A stretch of 9,988 nt of DNA from an uncultured Actinoplanes sp. (GCA_934667465.1 CAKUMG010000131.1:1-9988); one strand, 5' to 3'. Shown: positions 1-7,231, numbered from the stretch's first letter. The notes: generated from the sequence alone by a model not told the origin. Program-made: numbers and translations.

Positions 1-1
1 G

Positions 2-46
2 GTTCAGGGCGAGCTGCTCGGTGAGCGCACGGGTAACCACGCCTGA
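2..46 (+). CDS. possible C-terminal tail of an upstream gene (partial)
   Basis: The frame starting at base 2 is open to a TGA at 44-46 and reads VQGELLGERTGNHA before the stop. It is too short to identify, and codon statistics cannot be judged over 14 codons. If it is real, an upstream + strand gene ends here and converges on pnkp, and the hairpin at 71-87 would separate the two. The alternative is that these bases are simply intergenic. Confidence 0.2.
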   Translation, partial: VQGELLGERTGNHA

Positions 47-70
47 GAGGGTACCGGGCGTTGGCAGGGT

Positions 71-87
71 GCCCGCTGTATGCGGGC
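71..87. terminator. hairpin downstream of pnkp, possible terminator
   Basis: GCCCGC (71-76) and GCGGGC (82-87) are perfect inverted repeats around a 5-nt loop, TGTAT. They lie 7 bp beyond the pnkp stop codon on the minus strand. There is no U-tract on either side, which is usual for high-GC actinomycete terminators. A second small inverted repeat, CTGTG-GAT-CACAG (87-99), overlaps the stop codon. The position fits 3'-end formation; termination itself is inferred. Confidence 0.45.
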
Positions 88-93
88 TGTGGA

Positions 94-2574
94 TCACAGT
101 CGCGGATCCACCGGTTCCGATTCGGTCGCGAGGATGGCGAAGACCAGCTCGTGTACGCGCCACAGCGCCGCGCCCTCCGCCAGCCGGTCCAGGGCGGCGA
201 GGCCCAGGCCGTGCTCACGGAGCGCGAGCGAGCGCTTGCGGCCCAGCTGCCGCCCGCGCAGCCGCTCGAGCTGCTCCGGACGGGTGTATTCGGGCCCGTA
301 GATGATCCGCAGGTATTCGCGGCCACGGCACTTCACGCCCGGCTGCACGAGCCGCCCGCCGGAGTCGGTGGCGCCCAGTCCGGCGTACGGCTTGACCACC
401 ATGCCCTCGCCCCCGGCCGCGGTGAGCGACAGCCACCAGTCGGTGGCCGCGGCCTCGGCGGCGGCGTCGTCGAGCTCCACCACCATCCGCCGGGTCGGCG
501 TGAACAGTGCCGGATCGGCTGCGACCAGCTTGTCCCCGACGGCGAGGTGCCAGCCGTGGTCCTTGTCCTTGTGGCTCACGCCGGGCGCCGCGAGCACGGC
601 GAACGGCGCGAGGGTCACCCCGGTCAGCCCCTCGGTCGGCCGCACGTAGGCGCGGTAGGCGGCCGAGAAGCCGTCGATCTCCTCCGTGCGCAGCCGCATG
701 CGGGCCTGCAGCGAAGAGACGTCGAGCCCCCGGCCGGCGACCCGGTCGAGCACGCCCAGCGCCGCCGGGAGCGCGGCCCGCGCGGCGGCACCCACCCCGG
801 CGTACCGTTCCCGGATCAGGCTGCCGGCCTTCGCCGACCACGGCAGCAGCTCGGTGTCGAGCAGCAGCCAGCCCTCCTCGAGCACGCCCGCCGCGACGGC
901 CGCCGCCCGGACCCGGGACAGCAGCTCCTCGTTGCGGGCCGCGTCGAAGAACGGCCGGCCGGTCCGTGTCCAGATCGCGTCGCCCGTGCCGTCCACCGAC
1001 ACCCGGACCACCGCGCGCGAGCCCATGTGCTTCTCCTCGCACACGACCTTGGTGACGCCGGCCGCCCGCAGGTCGGCGAACGCCGTCGCCGGGTGCTCGA
1101 GATAGCCGTCGACCTGTGACGTGGAGCACGGCGCCATCGTCGGTGGCAACCACACCAGCGTCTCCGGGGCCAGCGCGAAGCGGCTCATCACCTCGAGCGC
1201 CGCGGCGGCGTTCTCGGCGGGGACGGTCGTGCGGCCGTACCCGTAGTCGATGTGGCGCCGGCCTGTCACGTCGGCCAGGTCGAGGCCGTGGTCGGCCCGC
1301 GAGGGTGCCGGGGGGACCAGCGGCTTCACCGGGGCGTAGTACTCCCGGGCGGCCGGCACCGACACCAGCTCCCGCGACGGCCAGCGCAGCGCCGTCAGCT
1401 TGCCGCCGAAGACGCAGCCGGTGTCGAGGCAGATGGTGTTGTTGATCCACTCGGGCTCGGGCGTCGGGACGTGGCCGTAGACGACGGCCGCCGAGCCGCG
1501 GTAGTCGCGTGCCCACGGGTAGCGCACCGGCAGCCCGTACTCGTCGGTCTCCCCGGTCGTCTCGCCGTAGAGCGCGAACGAGCGGACCCGCCCGGACGCG
1601 CGCCCCTGGTAGGCCTCCTTGAGCCCGGCGTGCGCGACGACCAGGTTGCCGCCGTCGAGCACGTAGTGGCTGACCAGCCCGTCGATGAACGTGCGCACCT
1701 CCTGCACGAACTCCGCCGGCTCGCGCGCCAGCTGCTCGAGCGTCTCGGGCAGACCGTGGGTGAGCTGGACGTTGCGCCCGTTCAGCTTGCGGGCGAGCTT
1801 CTGCTCGTGGTTGCCCGGCACGCAGATCGCGGTGCCGGCCTTGACCATGCCCATGACCAGGCGCAGCACGCCGGGGGAGTCCGGGCCACGGTCGACCAGG
1901 TCGCCGACGAACACCGCCGTACGCCCCCCGGGGTGCACCGCGCCGTCGGCGGTCACGGCGTAGCCGAGCTCGGTCAGCAGCGCGCCCAGCTCCTCGCGGC
2001 AGCCGTGCACGTCACCGATGATGTCGAACGGGCCCGTCAGTTCCCGCTTGTCGTTGAACAGCTTCTCGTAGCGGATCGTCGCGCCGCCGATCTCCTCCAC
2101 CCCGCGCAGCACGTGCACCTTGCGGAAACCCTCGCGGGCCAGCTGTCCGAGCGAGCGGCGCAGGTCACGGTGCATCCGGGTGAGCACCTGGCGCCCGAAC
2201 GTGCGGTCGCTGCGGGCCTGGGTGCGCTCCCAGGCCAGCGACTCGGGAACGTCCAGCACCACGGCCACCGGCAGCACGTCGTGCTCGCGGGCCGTCTTGA
2301 CCAGCGCGGCCCGGGCATGCGTCTGCAGGTTGGTGGCGTCGACGACGGTGAGCCGCCCGGCCGCGAGACGCTTGGCGGCCACGTAGTGCAGCACGTCGAA
2401 CGCGTCGCGGTGCACCGACTGGTCGTTCTCGTCGTCGGAGACCAGCCCGCGGAAGTAGTCGGAGGAGAGCACCTGCGTGGGCAGGAAGTGCTCGCGCGCG
2501 AACGTGGACTTGCCGGATCCGGAGATGCCGACGAGCGCCACGAGGGCGAGCTCGGGGATGTCGATCTCGGTCAT
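94..2574 (-). CDS. pnkp: bacterial polynucleotide kinase-phosphatase-adenylyltransferase (Pnkp)
   Basis: This 826-residue protein is the end-healing and sealing enzyme of the bacterial Pnkp/Hen1 RNA-repair complex. The kinase domain (about 1-170) has a P-loop GISGSGKST at 16-24 (K22, S23) and SSDYFRG with D39 and R42. The metallophosphatase domain (about 180-420) has the binuclear-metal motifs GDVHG (D188, H190), GDLVDRG (D225, R229), PGNHE (N255, H256), AHAG (H315) and YGH (H368). The C-terminal ligase-like domain has nucleotidyl motif I EEKHMGSR (predicted AMP-accepting K515), motif IV GGEGMVVKP (721-729) and motif V around K748. Length and domain order match the family, including the well-studied Clostridium thermocellum enzyme, and no catalytic motif is missing. 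The ATG overlaps the hen1 stop codon (ATGA) and has GGAGG 7 nt upstream inside the hen1 3' end, so translation is probably coupled. Family knowledge says the adenylyltransferase needs Hen1 to become an active RNA ligase. Confidence 0.96.
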   Translation of the reverse strand: MTEIDIPELALVALVGISGSGKSTFAREHFLPTQVLSSDYFRGLVSDDENDQSVHRDAFDVLHYVAAKRLAAGRLTVVDATNLQTHARAALVKTAREHDVLPVAVVLDVPESLAWERTQARSDRTFGRQVLTRMHRDLRRSLGQLAREGFRKVHVLRGVEEIGGATIRYEKLFNDKRELTGPFDIIGDVHGCREELGALLTELGYAVTADGAVHPGGRTAVFVGDLVDRGPDSPGVLRLVMGMVKAGTAICVPGNHEQKLARKLNGRNVQLTHGLPETLEQLAREPAEFVQEVRTFIDGLVSHYVLDGGNLVVAHAGLKEAYQGRASGRVRSFALYGETTGETDEYGLPVRYPWARDYRGSAAVVYGHVPTPEPEWINNTICLDTGCVFGGKLTALRWPSRELVSVPAAREYYAPVKPLVPPAPSRADHGLDLADVTGRRHIDYGYGRTTVPAENAAAALEVMSRFALAPETLVWLPPTMAPCSTSQVDGYLEHPATAFADLRAAGVTKVVCEEKHMGSRAVVRVSVDGTGDAIWTRTGRPFFDAARNEELLSRVRAAAVAAGVLEEGWLLLDTELLPWSAKAGSLIRERYAGVGAAARAALPAALGVLDRVAGRGLDVSSLQARMRLRTEEIDGFSAAYRAYVRPTEGLTGVTLAPFAVLAAPGVSHKDKDHGWHLAVGDKLVAADPALFTPTRRMVVELDDAAAEAAATDWWLSLTAAGGEGMVVKPYAGLGATDSGGRLVQPGVKCRGREYLRIIYGPEYTRPEQLERLRGRQLGRKRSLALREHGLGLAALDRLAEGAALWRVHELVFAILATESEPVDPRL

Positions 2575-3974
2575 GCGCTCTCCTCCCGGGAGAAGACTGC
2601 CATCTGGGTCGGCGATCCGTGGGTCTCGTCGGGCTCGCCGATGCCGCTCAGTGCGACCGTGTAGCCGTACGCGGAGGCAGTCCGCTCCGTCCAATCGGCG
2701 AACTCCACGCGCGTCCACTCGAAGCGGTGGTCGCTGTGCCGCATGCCGGTCAACCCCTCGTAGAGCACGTTGTACTCGGCGTTCGGCGTGGTCAGCACGA
2801 CGGTCGCCGGGCGGGCGTGCCCGAAGACGGACTCCTCGAGCGCCGGCAGCCGGGGCGGATCGATGTGCTCGACGACCTCCATGAGCACCGCCGCGTCGTA
2901 GCCGCGGAGCCGGTCGTCGCGGTAGGTCAGGGCCGACTGCCACAGCTTCACGCGGTCGCGCCGGCGCTCGGGCACCCGGTCCAGGTTCAGCCGCCGGTGG
3001 GCCAGCTCCAGCGCGCGCGACGAGACGTCCGTACCGACGATCTCGGTGTAACGCTTGTCCTTGATCAGACCGGTGAGCAGGGCGCCGCCACCGCAGCCGA
3101 GGTCCAGCACCCGGGTGGCACCGGACCCGGCGACCGCGGCCAGCACGGCGTCGCGCCGCTGACCCGCGAGCGACTGACGCCGGGCGACCGGCAGCTCGGC
3201 CTCCTCGTCGGCGACCGTGTCGGCCGGAGCGTCCACCGTGTCCGGGCCCTCCGGCTCGAGCCGGTCCAGCGCGGTGGCCGCCAGCGCGCGGCGGTGGGCC
3301 AGGTAGCGGCGGGTGATGAGCACCTTCTGCGGGTGACCGGCCAGCCAGCCCTCCCCGGCGCGCAGCAGCTTGTCGATCTCGTCCGGCGCGACCCAGTAGT
3401 GCTTCGCGTCGTCGAGGACGGGCAGCAGCACGTACAGGTGGTTGAGCGCGTCGGCGAGCCGCAGCGTCCCGCTCAGCGCGAGATCGACGTAGGCGCTGTC
3501 CCCGGCGAGCGGGTGATCCTCCGCGACGTCGTCGAGCGGCACCGGCCGTACGGTGACCTCCCAGCCCAGCGGCTCGAACAGGCCCGCGGCGTCGCCCTTG
3601 CAACGCAGCACCGGCACGCGGATCTCGAGCGGGATCGGGGTCTCCGCCAGCTCGGGCCGGTCCTTCGACTGCCCGCGCAGCGCGCTGCGGAAGACCTTCG
3701 CGAGGGCGCTCGCCAGCAGGCTCGAGGCGGCGTAGGGACGGTCGTTGACGTACTGGCCCAGCGTGAACGACGGGTCCGCCCGGCCCGCCCGGAGCCGCTG
3801 TGGATCGACGTCCAGCAGCAGAGCGGCCGTGCACCTGTCGGCGGTGGCGTCCGGATAGAGGACGTACGCCGTGCCGGTGGGCACGTCGAAGGAGTGCACC
3901 CGGTCGGGGTGCTTGACCAGCAGGTACCCGAGGTCCGTCGCGGGAGCCCGGGTGGTCGTCACGGTGAGCAGCAC
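2571..3974 (-). CDS. hen1: Hen1 3'-terminal RNA ribose 2'-O-methyltransferase
   Basis: This is the partner of Pnkp; it methylates the 2'-OH of the 3'-terminal nucleotide at a broken RNA so that the repaired junction resists renewed cleavage. From the GTG at 3974 it is 467 residues. The N-terminal half (about 1-240) starts LLTVTTTRAPATDLGYLL, the typical opening of bacterial Hen1, and corresponds to the region that activates the Pnkp ligase. A charged linker rich in D and E follows (about 241-262). The C-terminal methyltransferase has SAM motif DLGCGGG (291-297), GTDVSSRALE with D316, the Hen1 metal signature EVVEH (E366, E369, H370) and H416 in HSDHRFEW. An upstream ATG at 4031 would add 19 unrelated residues, so GTG 3974 was preferred on family alignment. 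No good Shine-Dalgarno precedes it, so a leaderless message is possible. It is the first gene of the operon and overlaps pnkp by 4 nt. Confidence 0.95.
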   Translation of the reverse strand: MLLTVTTTRAPATDLGYLLVKHPDRVHSFDVPTGTAYVLYPDATADRCTAALLLDVDPQRLRAGRADPSFTLGQYVNDRPYAASSLLASALAKVFRSALRGQSKDRPELAETPIPLEIRVPVLRCKGDAAGLFEPLGWEVTVRPVPLDDVAEDHPLAGDSAYVDLALSGTLRLADALNHLYVLLPVLDDAKHYWVAPDEIDKLLRAGEGWLAGHPQKVLITRRYLAHRRALAATALDRLEPEGPDTVDAPADTVADEEAELPVARRQSLAGQRRDAVLAAVAGSGATRVLDLGCGGGALLTGLIKDKRYTEIVGTDVSSRALELAHRRLNLDRVPERRRDRVKLWQSALTYRDDRLRGYDAAVLMEVVEHIDPPRLPALEESVFGHARPATVVLTTPNAEYNVLYEGLTGMRHSDHRFEWTRVEFADWTERTASAYGYTVALSGIGEPDETHGSPTQMAVFSREESA

Positions 3975-3980
3975 CCGTCG

Positions 3981-4010
3981 ATGATCTCGTGGCGCGTACC
4001 CGGTTGCGAA
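3981..4010 (-). promoter_or_regulatory. candidate hen1-pnkp promoter (leaderless)
   Basis: On the minus strand a -35-like TTCGCA (4010-4005) lies 18 nt before a -10-like GATCAT (3986-3981), and the -10 ends 6 nt before the GTG start of hen1. That distance would place the transcription start at the start codon, which would explain the lack of a ribosome binding site. The -10 departs from TANNNT at its first base, so this is a weak sequence-only call. Confidence 0.25.
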
Positions 4011-4034
4011 TGGATTTCCGCCCGGCCGCAATGA

Positions 4035-4049
4035 TTCCGGGACCCGGAA
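4035..4049. promoter_or_regulatory. perfect 15-bp palindrome, candidate operator
   Basis: TTCCGGG-A-CCCGGAA is a perfect inverted repeat with a single central base. It lies in the 100-bp gap between the divergent hen1 and sigma factor genes, 25 bp before the sigma start. Its compact symmetry suits a homodimeric regulator binding site better than a terminator, since no gene ends here. A weak + strand promoter (TTGCGA 4004-4009, AATGAT 4030-4035, 20-nt spacer) would put it over the transcription start. The regulator is unknown. Confidence 0.5.
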
Positions 4050-4063
4050 CCGTCGTAGAGATC

Positions 4064-4069
4064 GGGAGG
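4064..4069 (+). promoter_or_regulatory. ribosome binding site that sets the sigma factor start
   Basis: GGGAGG lies 5 nt before GTG 4075. The nearby in-frame GTG at 4069 overlaps this Shine-Dalgarno sequence and so is unlikely to be the start codon. Confidence 0.7.
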
Positions 4070-4074
4070 TGGCC

Positions 4075-4557
4075 GTGACCTACGAGGAGTTCGCCGACAG
4101 CCGGCTGAGCGCGCTGCTGCGGTATGCCGTGATGCTGACCGGCGACCCGTACACCGCCGAGGACCTGGTGCAGGACACGATGGTCCGCGTCCAGCTCAAC
4201 TGGAAGCGGGTCTCCCACAGCGACTCCCCGGACCGCTACGTGCGGCGGATGCTGACCAACCAGTTCATCGACCTGCGGCGCGGCTCCTGGTGGCGGCGCG
4301 TGCTGCTGCGGGCCGAGGCCGACCCGGCGGTGGCGGTGCCCACCGACCACGCGCACGACTCCGCCGAGCGGGACCGGGTGTGGGGCATGCTCGGCCGCCT
4401 GCCCAAGCGCCAGCGCGCGGCCCTCGTGCTGCGTTTCTACGAGGACATGTCCGACCAGGAGATCACCGACGTGCTCGGCTGCGCGGTCGGCACGGTCCGC
4501 TCGTCCGTCTCGCGGGCGCTCGCCACGCTCCGCACCGAGCTGGTGGAGGCCCGATGA
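4075..4557 (+). CDS. SigE-family (ECF-type) RNA polymerase sigma factor
   Basis: This 160-residue alternative sigma factor belongs to the actinobacterial SigE family of small sigma-70-like proteins. It has only regions 2 and 4, which bind core polymerase and recognise the -10 and -35 elements. Region 2 spans about 8-75, with RYAVMLTGDPYTAEDLVQD (16-34) and the DNA-contacting RYVRRMLTNQFIDLRR (54-69). Region 4 spans about 103-155, with LPKRQRAALVLRFYEDMS and the helix-turn-helix EITDVLGCAVGTVRSSVSRAL. No SnoaL-like or other C-terminal extension is present. The start is GTG 4075, set by GGGAGG 5 nt upstream. The stop overlaps the next ATG (ATGA), so it is translationally coupled to the LCP membrane protein, the usual arrangement for a sigma factor and its regulator. 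The name SigE family does not imply orthology to mycobacterial or Streptomyces SigE. Confidence 0.93.
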   Translation: MTYEEFADSRLSALLRYAVMLTGDPYTAEDLVQDTMVRVQLNWKRVSHSDSPDRYVRRMLTNQFIDLRRGSWWRRVLLRAEADPAVAVPTDHAHDSAERDRVWGMLGRLPKRQRAALVLRFYEDMSDQEITDVLGCAVGTVRSSVSRALATLRTELVEAR

Positions 4558-5609
4558 CCCCGAACCCGATCGAGGAGGAGCTGCGGGCGGCCTTCGCCCG
4601 CCACGAGCCGCAGACCCCGGCTCCCGGCCCGCTGCGTGCGAAGATCGAGACCGCTTTCGTACGCGCGAAGCGCCGCCGCACGCTCCGCCGCTGCGCCGGG
4701 GCAGCCGCCGCCCTGGTCCTCGTGACCGCTCCGGCGCCCGTCGTCCTGGAACGGCTCCGGTCCACCGGCACCCACACCAGCCCGGCGTCCCTGATGTCGG
4801 CGGCGCCGGCCCCCACCGTCGCCGGCCCGCTCGACGTCCTGCTGGTCGGCCGCGACGAGACCCTGCCCCGCGACCCCGACCGGCGCGGCGACACCGTCGT
4901 GCTCGCCCACGTGCCCGCCGACCGCTCGGCCGTCTATCTCGTGAGCTTCTCCCGCACGGGCGAGGTGCGCGGTGGCGACGGGCGCGAGGTCCGGCTGGCC
5001 GACACGCTCGAGGAGGACGCCGCGGCCCTGCCCGGCGTGATCGCCCAGCTGACCGGCGTCGACCTCGACGCGACCATCACGATGCGGCTCGACGCGCTCG
5101 GCAAGGTCCTCGCGACGACGGGGCCGGTCGAGGTGTGCCTGCCCGTCCCGGCCGACACCAGCCCGGACTCCGGCACCGGCTCCCGGGCCGCGGCCGACCG
5201 CCGCGCGTTCGAGGCCGGCTGCCAGCCGATCGGCGAGGACGACGTGACGCAGCTCTTCCGCGCCCGGTACGGCATGGAGCACGGCGTCCACGACCGGGAC
5301 CGCAACGTCCAGCGGTTCCTGCGCGCGCTGGTCTCGAAGACCGCGGCGGACGGCACTCTCACCGATCCCGTGCGCGTCGCCGGGCTCGTGACGGCCGCCG
5401 GCGACGGTCTCGCGGTGGACGGTGACCCGGCCGTCCTGCTGACCGCGGCGGGCGCCCTGAGCTCCGCCGAGATCGTCGGGGTGAACCAGGTGGCCGCCAC
5501 GGCCGACCGGGAGCTCTATCCCGGCACGGGCCCGGGGCTCTACGCGGCGATCCGCGACGACGAGCTGGCCGGATGGGCCCGCGCCCACCCGGACCACCTG
5601 CTCGAATAG
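4554..5609 (+). CDS. single-pass membrane protein with extracytoplasmic LCP (LytR-CpsA-Psr) domain
   Basis: The protein has 351 residues. A short cytoplasmic segment (1-46), opening MTPNPIEEELRAAFARH and ending in a basic stretch RAKRRRTLRR, precedes one membrane helix (about 47-65). A Pro/Ala-rich linker runs to about 90, and an LCP domain fills most of the remainder. LCP features seen are LDVLLVGRD (93-101), RGDTVVLAHVPADR (111-124), the VSFSRTGEV strand with R134 where the family usually has PRD, MRLDALGKVLATTGPVEVCLP, FRARYG (R236, R238) and HDRDR (246-250). Typical LCP enzymes transfer undecaprenyl-linked glycopolymers onto peptidoglycan or related acceptors outside the membrane. The Asp normally after the Arg of PRD is Thr here, so catalysis is uncertain. 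The ATG overlaps the sigma stop codon, with GGAGG 4 nt upstream. The N-terminus resembles those of sigma-linked membrane regulators, so it may be a partner or target of the sigma factor; that role is inference. Confidence 0.85.
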   Translation: MTPNPIEEELRAAFARHEPQTPAPGPLRAKIETAFVRAKRRRTLRRCAGAAAALVLVTAPAPVVLERLRSTGTHTSPASLMSAAPAPTVAGPLDVLLVGRDETLPRDPDRRGDTVVLAHVPADRSAVYLVSFSRTGEVRGGDGREVRLADTLEEDAAALPGVIAQLTGVDLDATITMRLDALGKVLATTGPVEVCLPVPADTSPDSGTGSRAAADRRAFEAGCQPIGEDDVTQLFRARYGMEHGVHDRDRNVQRFLRALVSKTAADGTLTDPVRVAGLVTAAGDGLAVDGDPAVLLTAAGALSSAEIVGVNQVAATADRELYPGTGPGLYAAIRDDELAGWARAHPDHLLE

Positions 5610-5612
5610 GGG

Positions 5613-5655
5613 CTTCTCCCGGCCGGTGCAGCGGGGGCGCATCGGCCGGGAGGAG
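5613..5655. terminator. bidirectional hairpin terminator between convergent genes
   Basis: CTTCTCCCGGCCG (5613-5625) pairs with CGGCCGGGAGGAG (5643-5655): 13 positions, with one G-U pair, around a 17-nt loop. It starts 3 bp after the LCP stop and ends 5 bp before the stop of the minus-strand acidic protein gene. On the + strand it is followed by TTTG. Its place between two converging stop codons strongly suggests it serves both transcripts. Confidence 0.75.
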
Positions 5656-5660
5656 GTTTG

Positions 5661-5852
5661 TCAGCGGTAGTCGTCGTCCAGCTCGACCACGCGCTCCTGC
5701 TCGTGGGCGTCCCACTCGGACGCCTCGATCGCCGGTGAGGCCTCCAGCTCCTCCCGCTCGGGAGCCGTCCAGCCGGGGGCTGCCTCGGCGGCCTGTTCGG
5801 CGGCGTCCGCCTCGGGTGCTTCGAGGTCGAGCTCGTAGTCCGGGTACGTCAT
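5661..5852 (-). CDS. small acidic protein with duplicated 11-residue motif, function unknown
   Basis: The protein has 63 residues and about one third are Asp or Glu; there is no Cys, signal peptide or membrane helix. ATG 5852 is chosen because GAGGGAG lies just upstream (GGGAG ends 5 nt before it); a longer reading to 5984 would add a Gly/Pro-rich segment without a ribosome site. The sequence holds two copies of a pattern [LI]EA[PS]E-x-DA-x-EQ: LEAPEADAAEQ at 10-20 and IEASEWDAHEQ at 42-52, the second followed by ERVVELDDDYR at the C-terminus. Small acidic proteins with PEAD-A-EQ motifs ending in ELDDDYR-like tails are familiar to me from actinobacterial genomes as unannotated proteins, but I know of no function. 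Strong acidity and few hydrophobic residues suggest a disordered cytoplasmic protein. It is convergent with the LCP gene and divergent from the aldolase. Confidence 0.75.
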   Translation of the reverse strand: MTYPDYELDLEAPEADAAEQAAEAAPGWTAPEREELEASPAIEASEWDAHEQERVVELDDDYR

Positions 5853-5874
5853 CGCGACTCCCTCTCGCAGATAC

Positions 5875-5885
5875 GGGCCTGGCCC
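5875..5885. repeat. 11-bp perfect palindrome upstream of the acidic protein gene
   Basis: GGGCC-T-GGCCC lies 22-33 bp before the start codon of the acidic protein, just beyond its ribosome binding site. It could be a 5'-UTR hairpin or an operator. GC-rich palindromes of this size also occur by chance in such genomes. Confidence 0.35.
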
Positions 5886-5895
5886 CTTCCATGTT

Positions 5896-5920
5896 CCTCC
5901 GTCCCCCGTACCGCCGGAGG
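5896..5920. repeat. inverted repeat CCTCCG-N13-CGGAGG in the divergent gap
   Basis: CCTCCG (5896-5901) and CGGAGG (5915-5920) are perfect 6-bp arms with a 13-nt spacer. The repeat is the second of four inverted repeats in the 232-bp gap between the acidic protein gene and the aldolase gene. The role is unknown. Confidence 0.3.
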
Positions 5921-5927
5921 GCAAACA

Positions 5928-5946
5928 GCCCGCTTGTGTAACGGGC
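5928..5946. repeat. inverted repeat GCCCG-N9-CGGGC in the divergent gap
   Basis: GCCCG (5928-5932) and CGGGC (5942-5946) flank the A/T-richer spacer CTTGTGTAA. The A/T-rich centre is unusual for this window and would suit a regulator site or part of a promoter. No convincing -10/-35 pair could be assigned around it. Confidence 0.35.
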
Positions 5947-5967
5947 CGATTACCGCACCCTGGACCA

Positions 5968-5990
5968 CCTGCGGAATACTGCATCGCAGG
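5968..5990. promoter_or_regulatory. inverted repeat CCTGCG-N11-CGCAGG, candidate operator upstream of the aldolase
   Basis: CCTGCG (5968-5973) and CGCAGG (5985-5990) are perfect arms with an 11-nt spacer GAATACTGCAT, a geometry typical of dimeric repressor sites. The spacer holds AATACT (5975-5980), a possible -10 element for the aldolase gene, with TTACCG (5950-5955) 19 nt upstream. If so, a protein bound here would block transcription of fba. Sequence evidence only. Confidence 0.35.
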
Positions 5991-6048
5991 CGGGCGCGAT
6001 CATCGGCCCCGGCCGTGGTCCGCGTCGTCCCGCAGAGCTTGCCGTCCT

Positions 6049-6070
6049 TCACGATCCGTCAGTCACGATC
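6049..6070 (+). repeat. direct repeat TCACGATC in the aldolase leader
   Basis: TCACGATC occurs at 6049-6056 and again at 6063-6070, a 14-bp period, directly before the AAGGAG ribosome site of the aldolase gene. It may be chance. It could also affect leader structure or be a regulator half-site pair. Confidence 0.25.
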
Positions 6071-6084
6071 AAGGAGCGCTCCCG

Positions 6085-7110
<1,026 letters not shown>

Positions 7111-7127
7111 CCCTGCGCTGACGCGCG

Positions 7128-7166
7128 GATCGCGGCCGGTGCCCCTCGCGGGTATCGGCCGCGATC
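7128..7166 (+). terminator. strong hairpin terminator after the aldolase gene
   Basis: GATCGCGGCCG (7128-7138) and CGGCCGCGATC (7156-7166) are perfect 11-bp arms. They can be extended by a G-U and a U-A pair, leaving a 13-nt loop. The hairpin starts 17 bp after the fba stop codon and precedes the promoter of the next gene. No U-tract follows, as is usual in actinomycetes. Confidence 0.75.
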
Positions 7167-7169
7167 ACG

Positions 7170-7200
7170 TTGCGACGTCACGCTCCGGGGTGGGTACCAT
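7170..7200 (+). promoter_or_regulatory. candidate promoter of the 7232-7756 gene
   Basis: A TTGCGA (7170-7175) and a TACCAT (7195-7200, matching TANNNT) are separated by 19 nt. Transcription would start near 7207, after the in-frame GTG at 7202 and before the ribosome site at 7219-7223. The spacer is slightly long. The placement after a terminator and before an isolated gene supports it. Confidence 0.45.
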
Positions 7201-7218
7201 CGTGCTCTGCTTTCCCGT

Positions 7219-7223
7219 GGAGG
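7219..7223 (+). promoter_or_regulatory. ribosome binding site that favours a TTG start
   Basis: GGAGG lies 8 nt before TTG 7232. The in-frame GTG at 7226 is only 2 nt from it, too close to be served by it. Confidence 0.55.
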
Positions 7224-7231
7224 CGGTGATC

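Noticed and set aside
61..4034. Long + strand open frames opposite pnkp and hen1 (61-1119, 1252-2664, 2619-4034)
   Set aside because: They are antisense shadows caused by high GC at third positions. Their translations are rich in Arg, Gly, His and Val without family motifs.
2575..4356. Long minus-strand open frame that extends pnkp upstream by 594 codons through hen1 and into the sigma gene
   Set aside because: It lies in a different frame over hen1, reads as Arg/Pro/Gly-rich low-complexity sequence, and Pnkp family proteins begin at the ATG at 2574, which has a good ribosome site.
4437..5642. Minus-strand 401-codon open frame opposite the LCP gene
   Set aside because: Antisense shadow; it has no motif and it conflicts with the well-supported LCP domain and ATGA coupling.
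5853..5984. Longer form of the acidic protein starting at ATG 5984
   Set aside because: The extra residues are Gly/Pro/Cys-rich, unlike the rest, and only the ATG at 5852 has a Shine-Dalgarno sequence.
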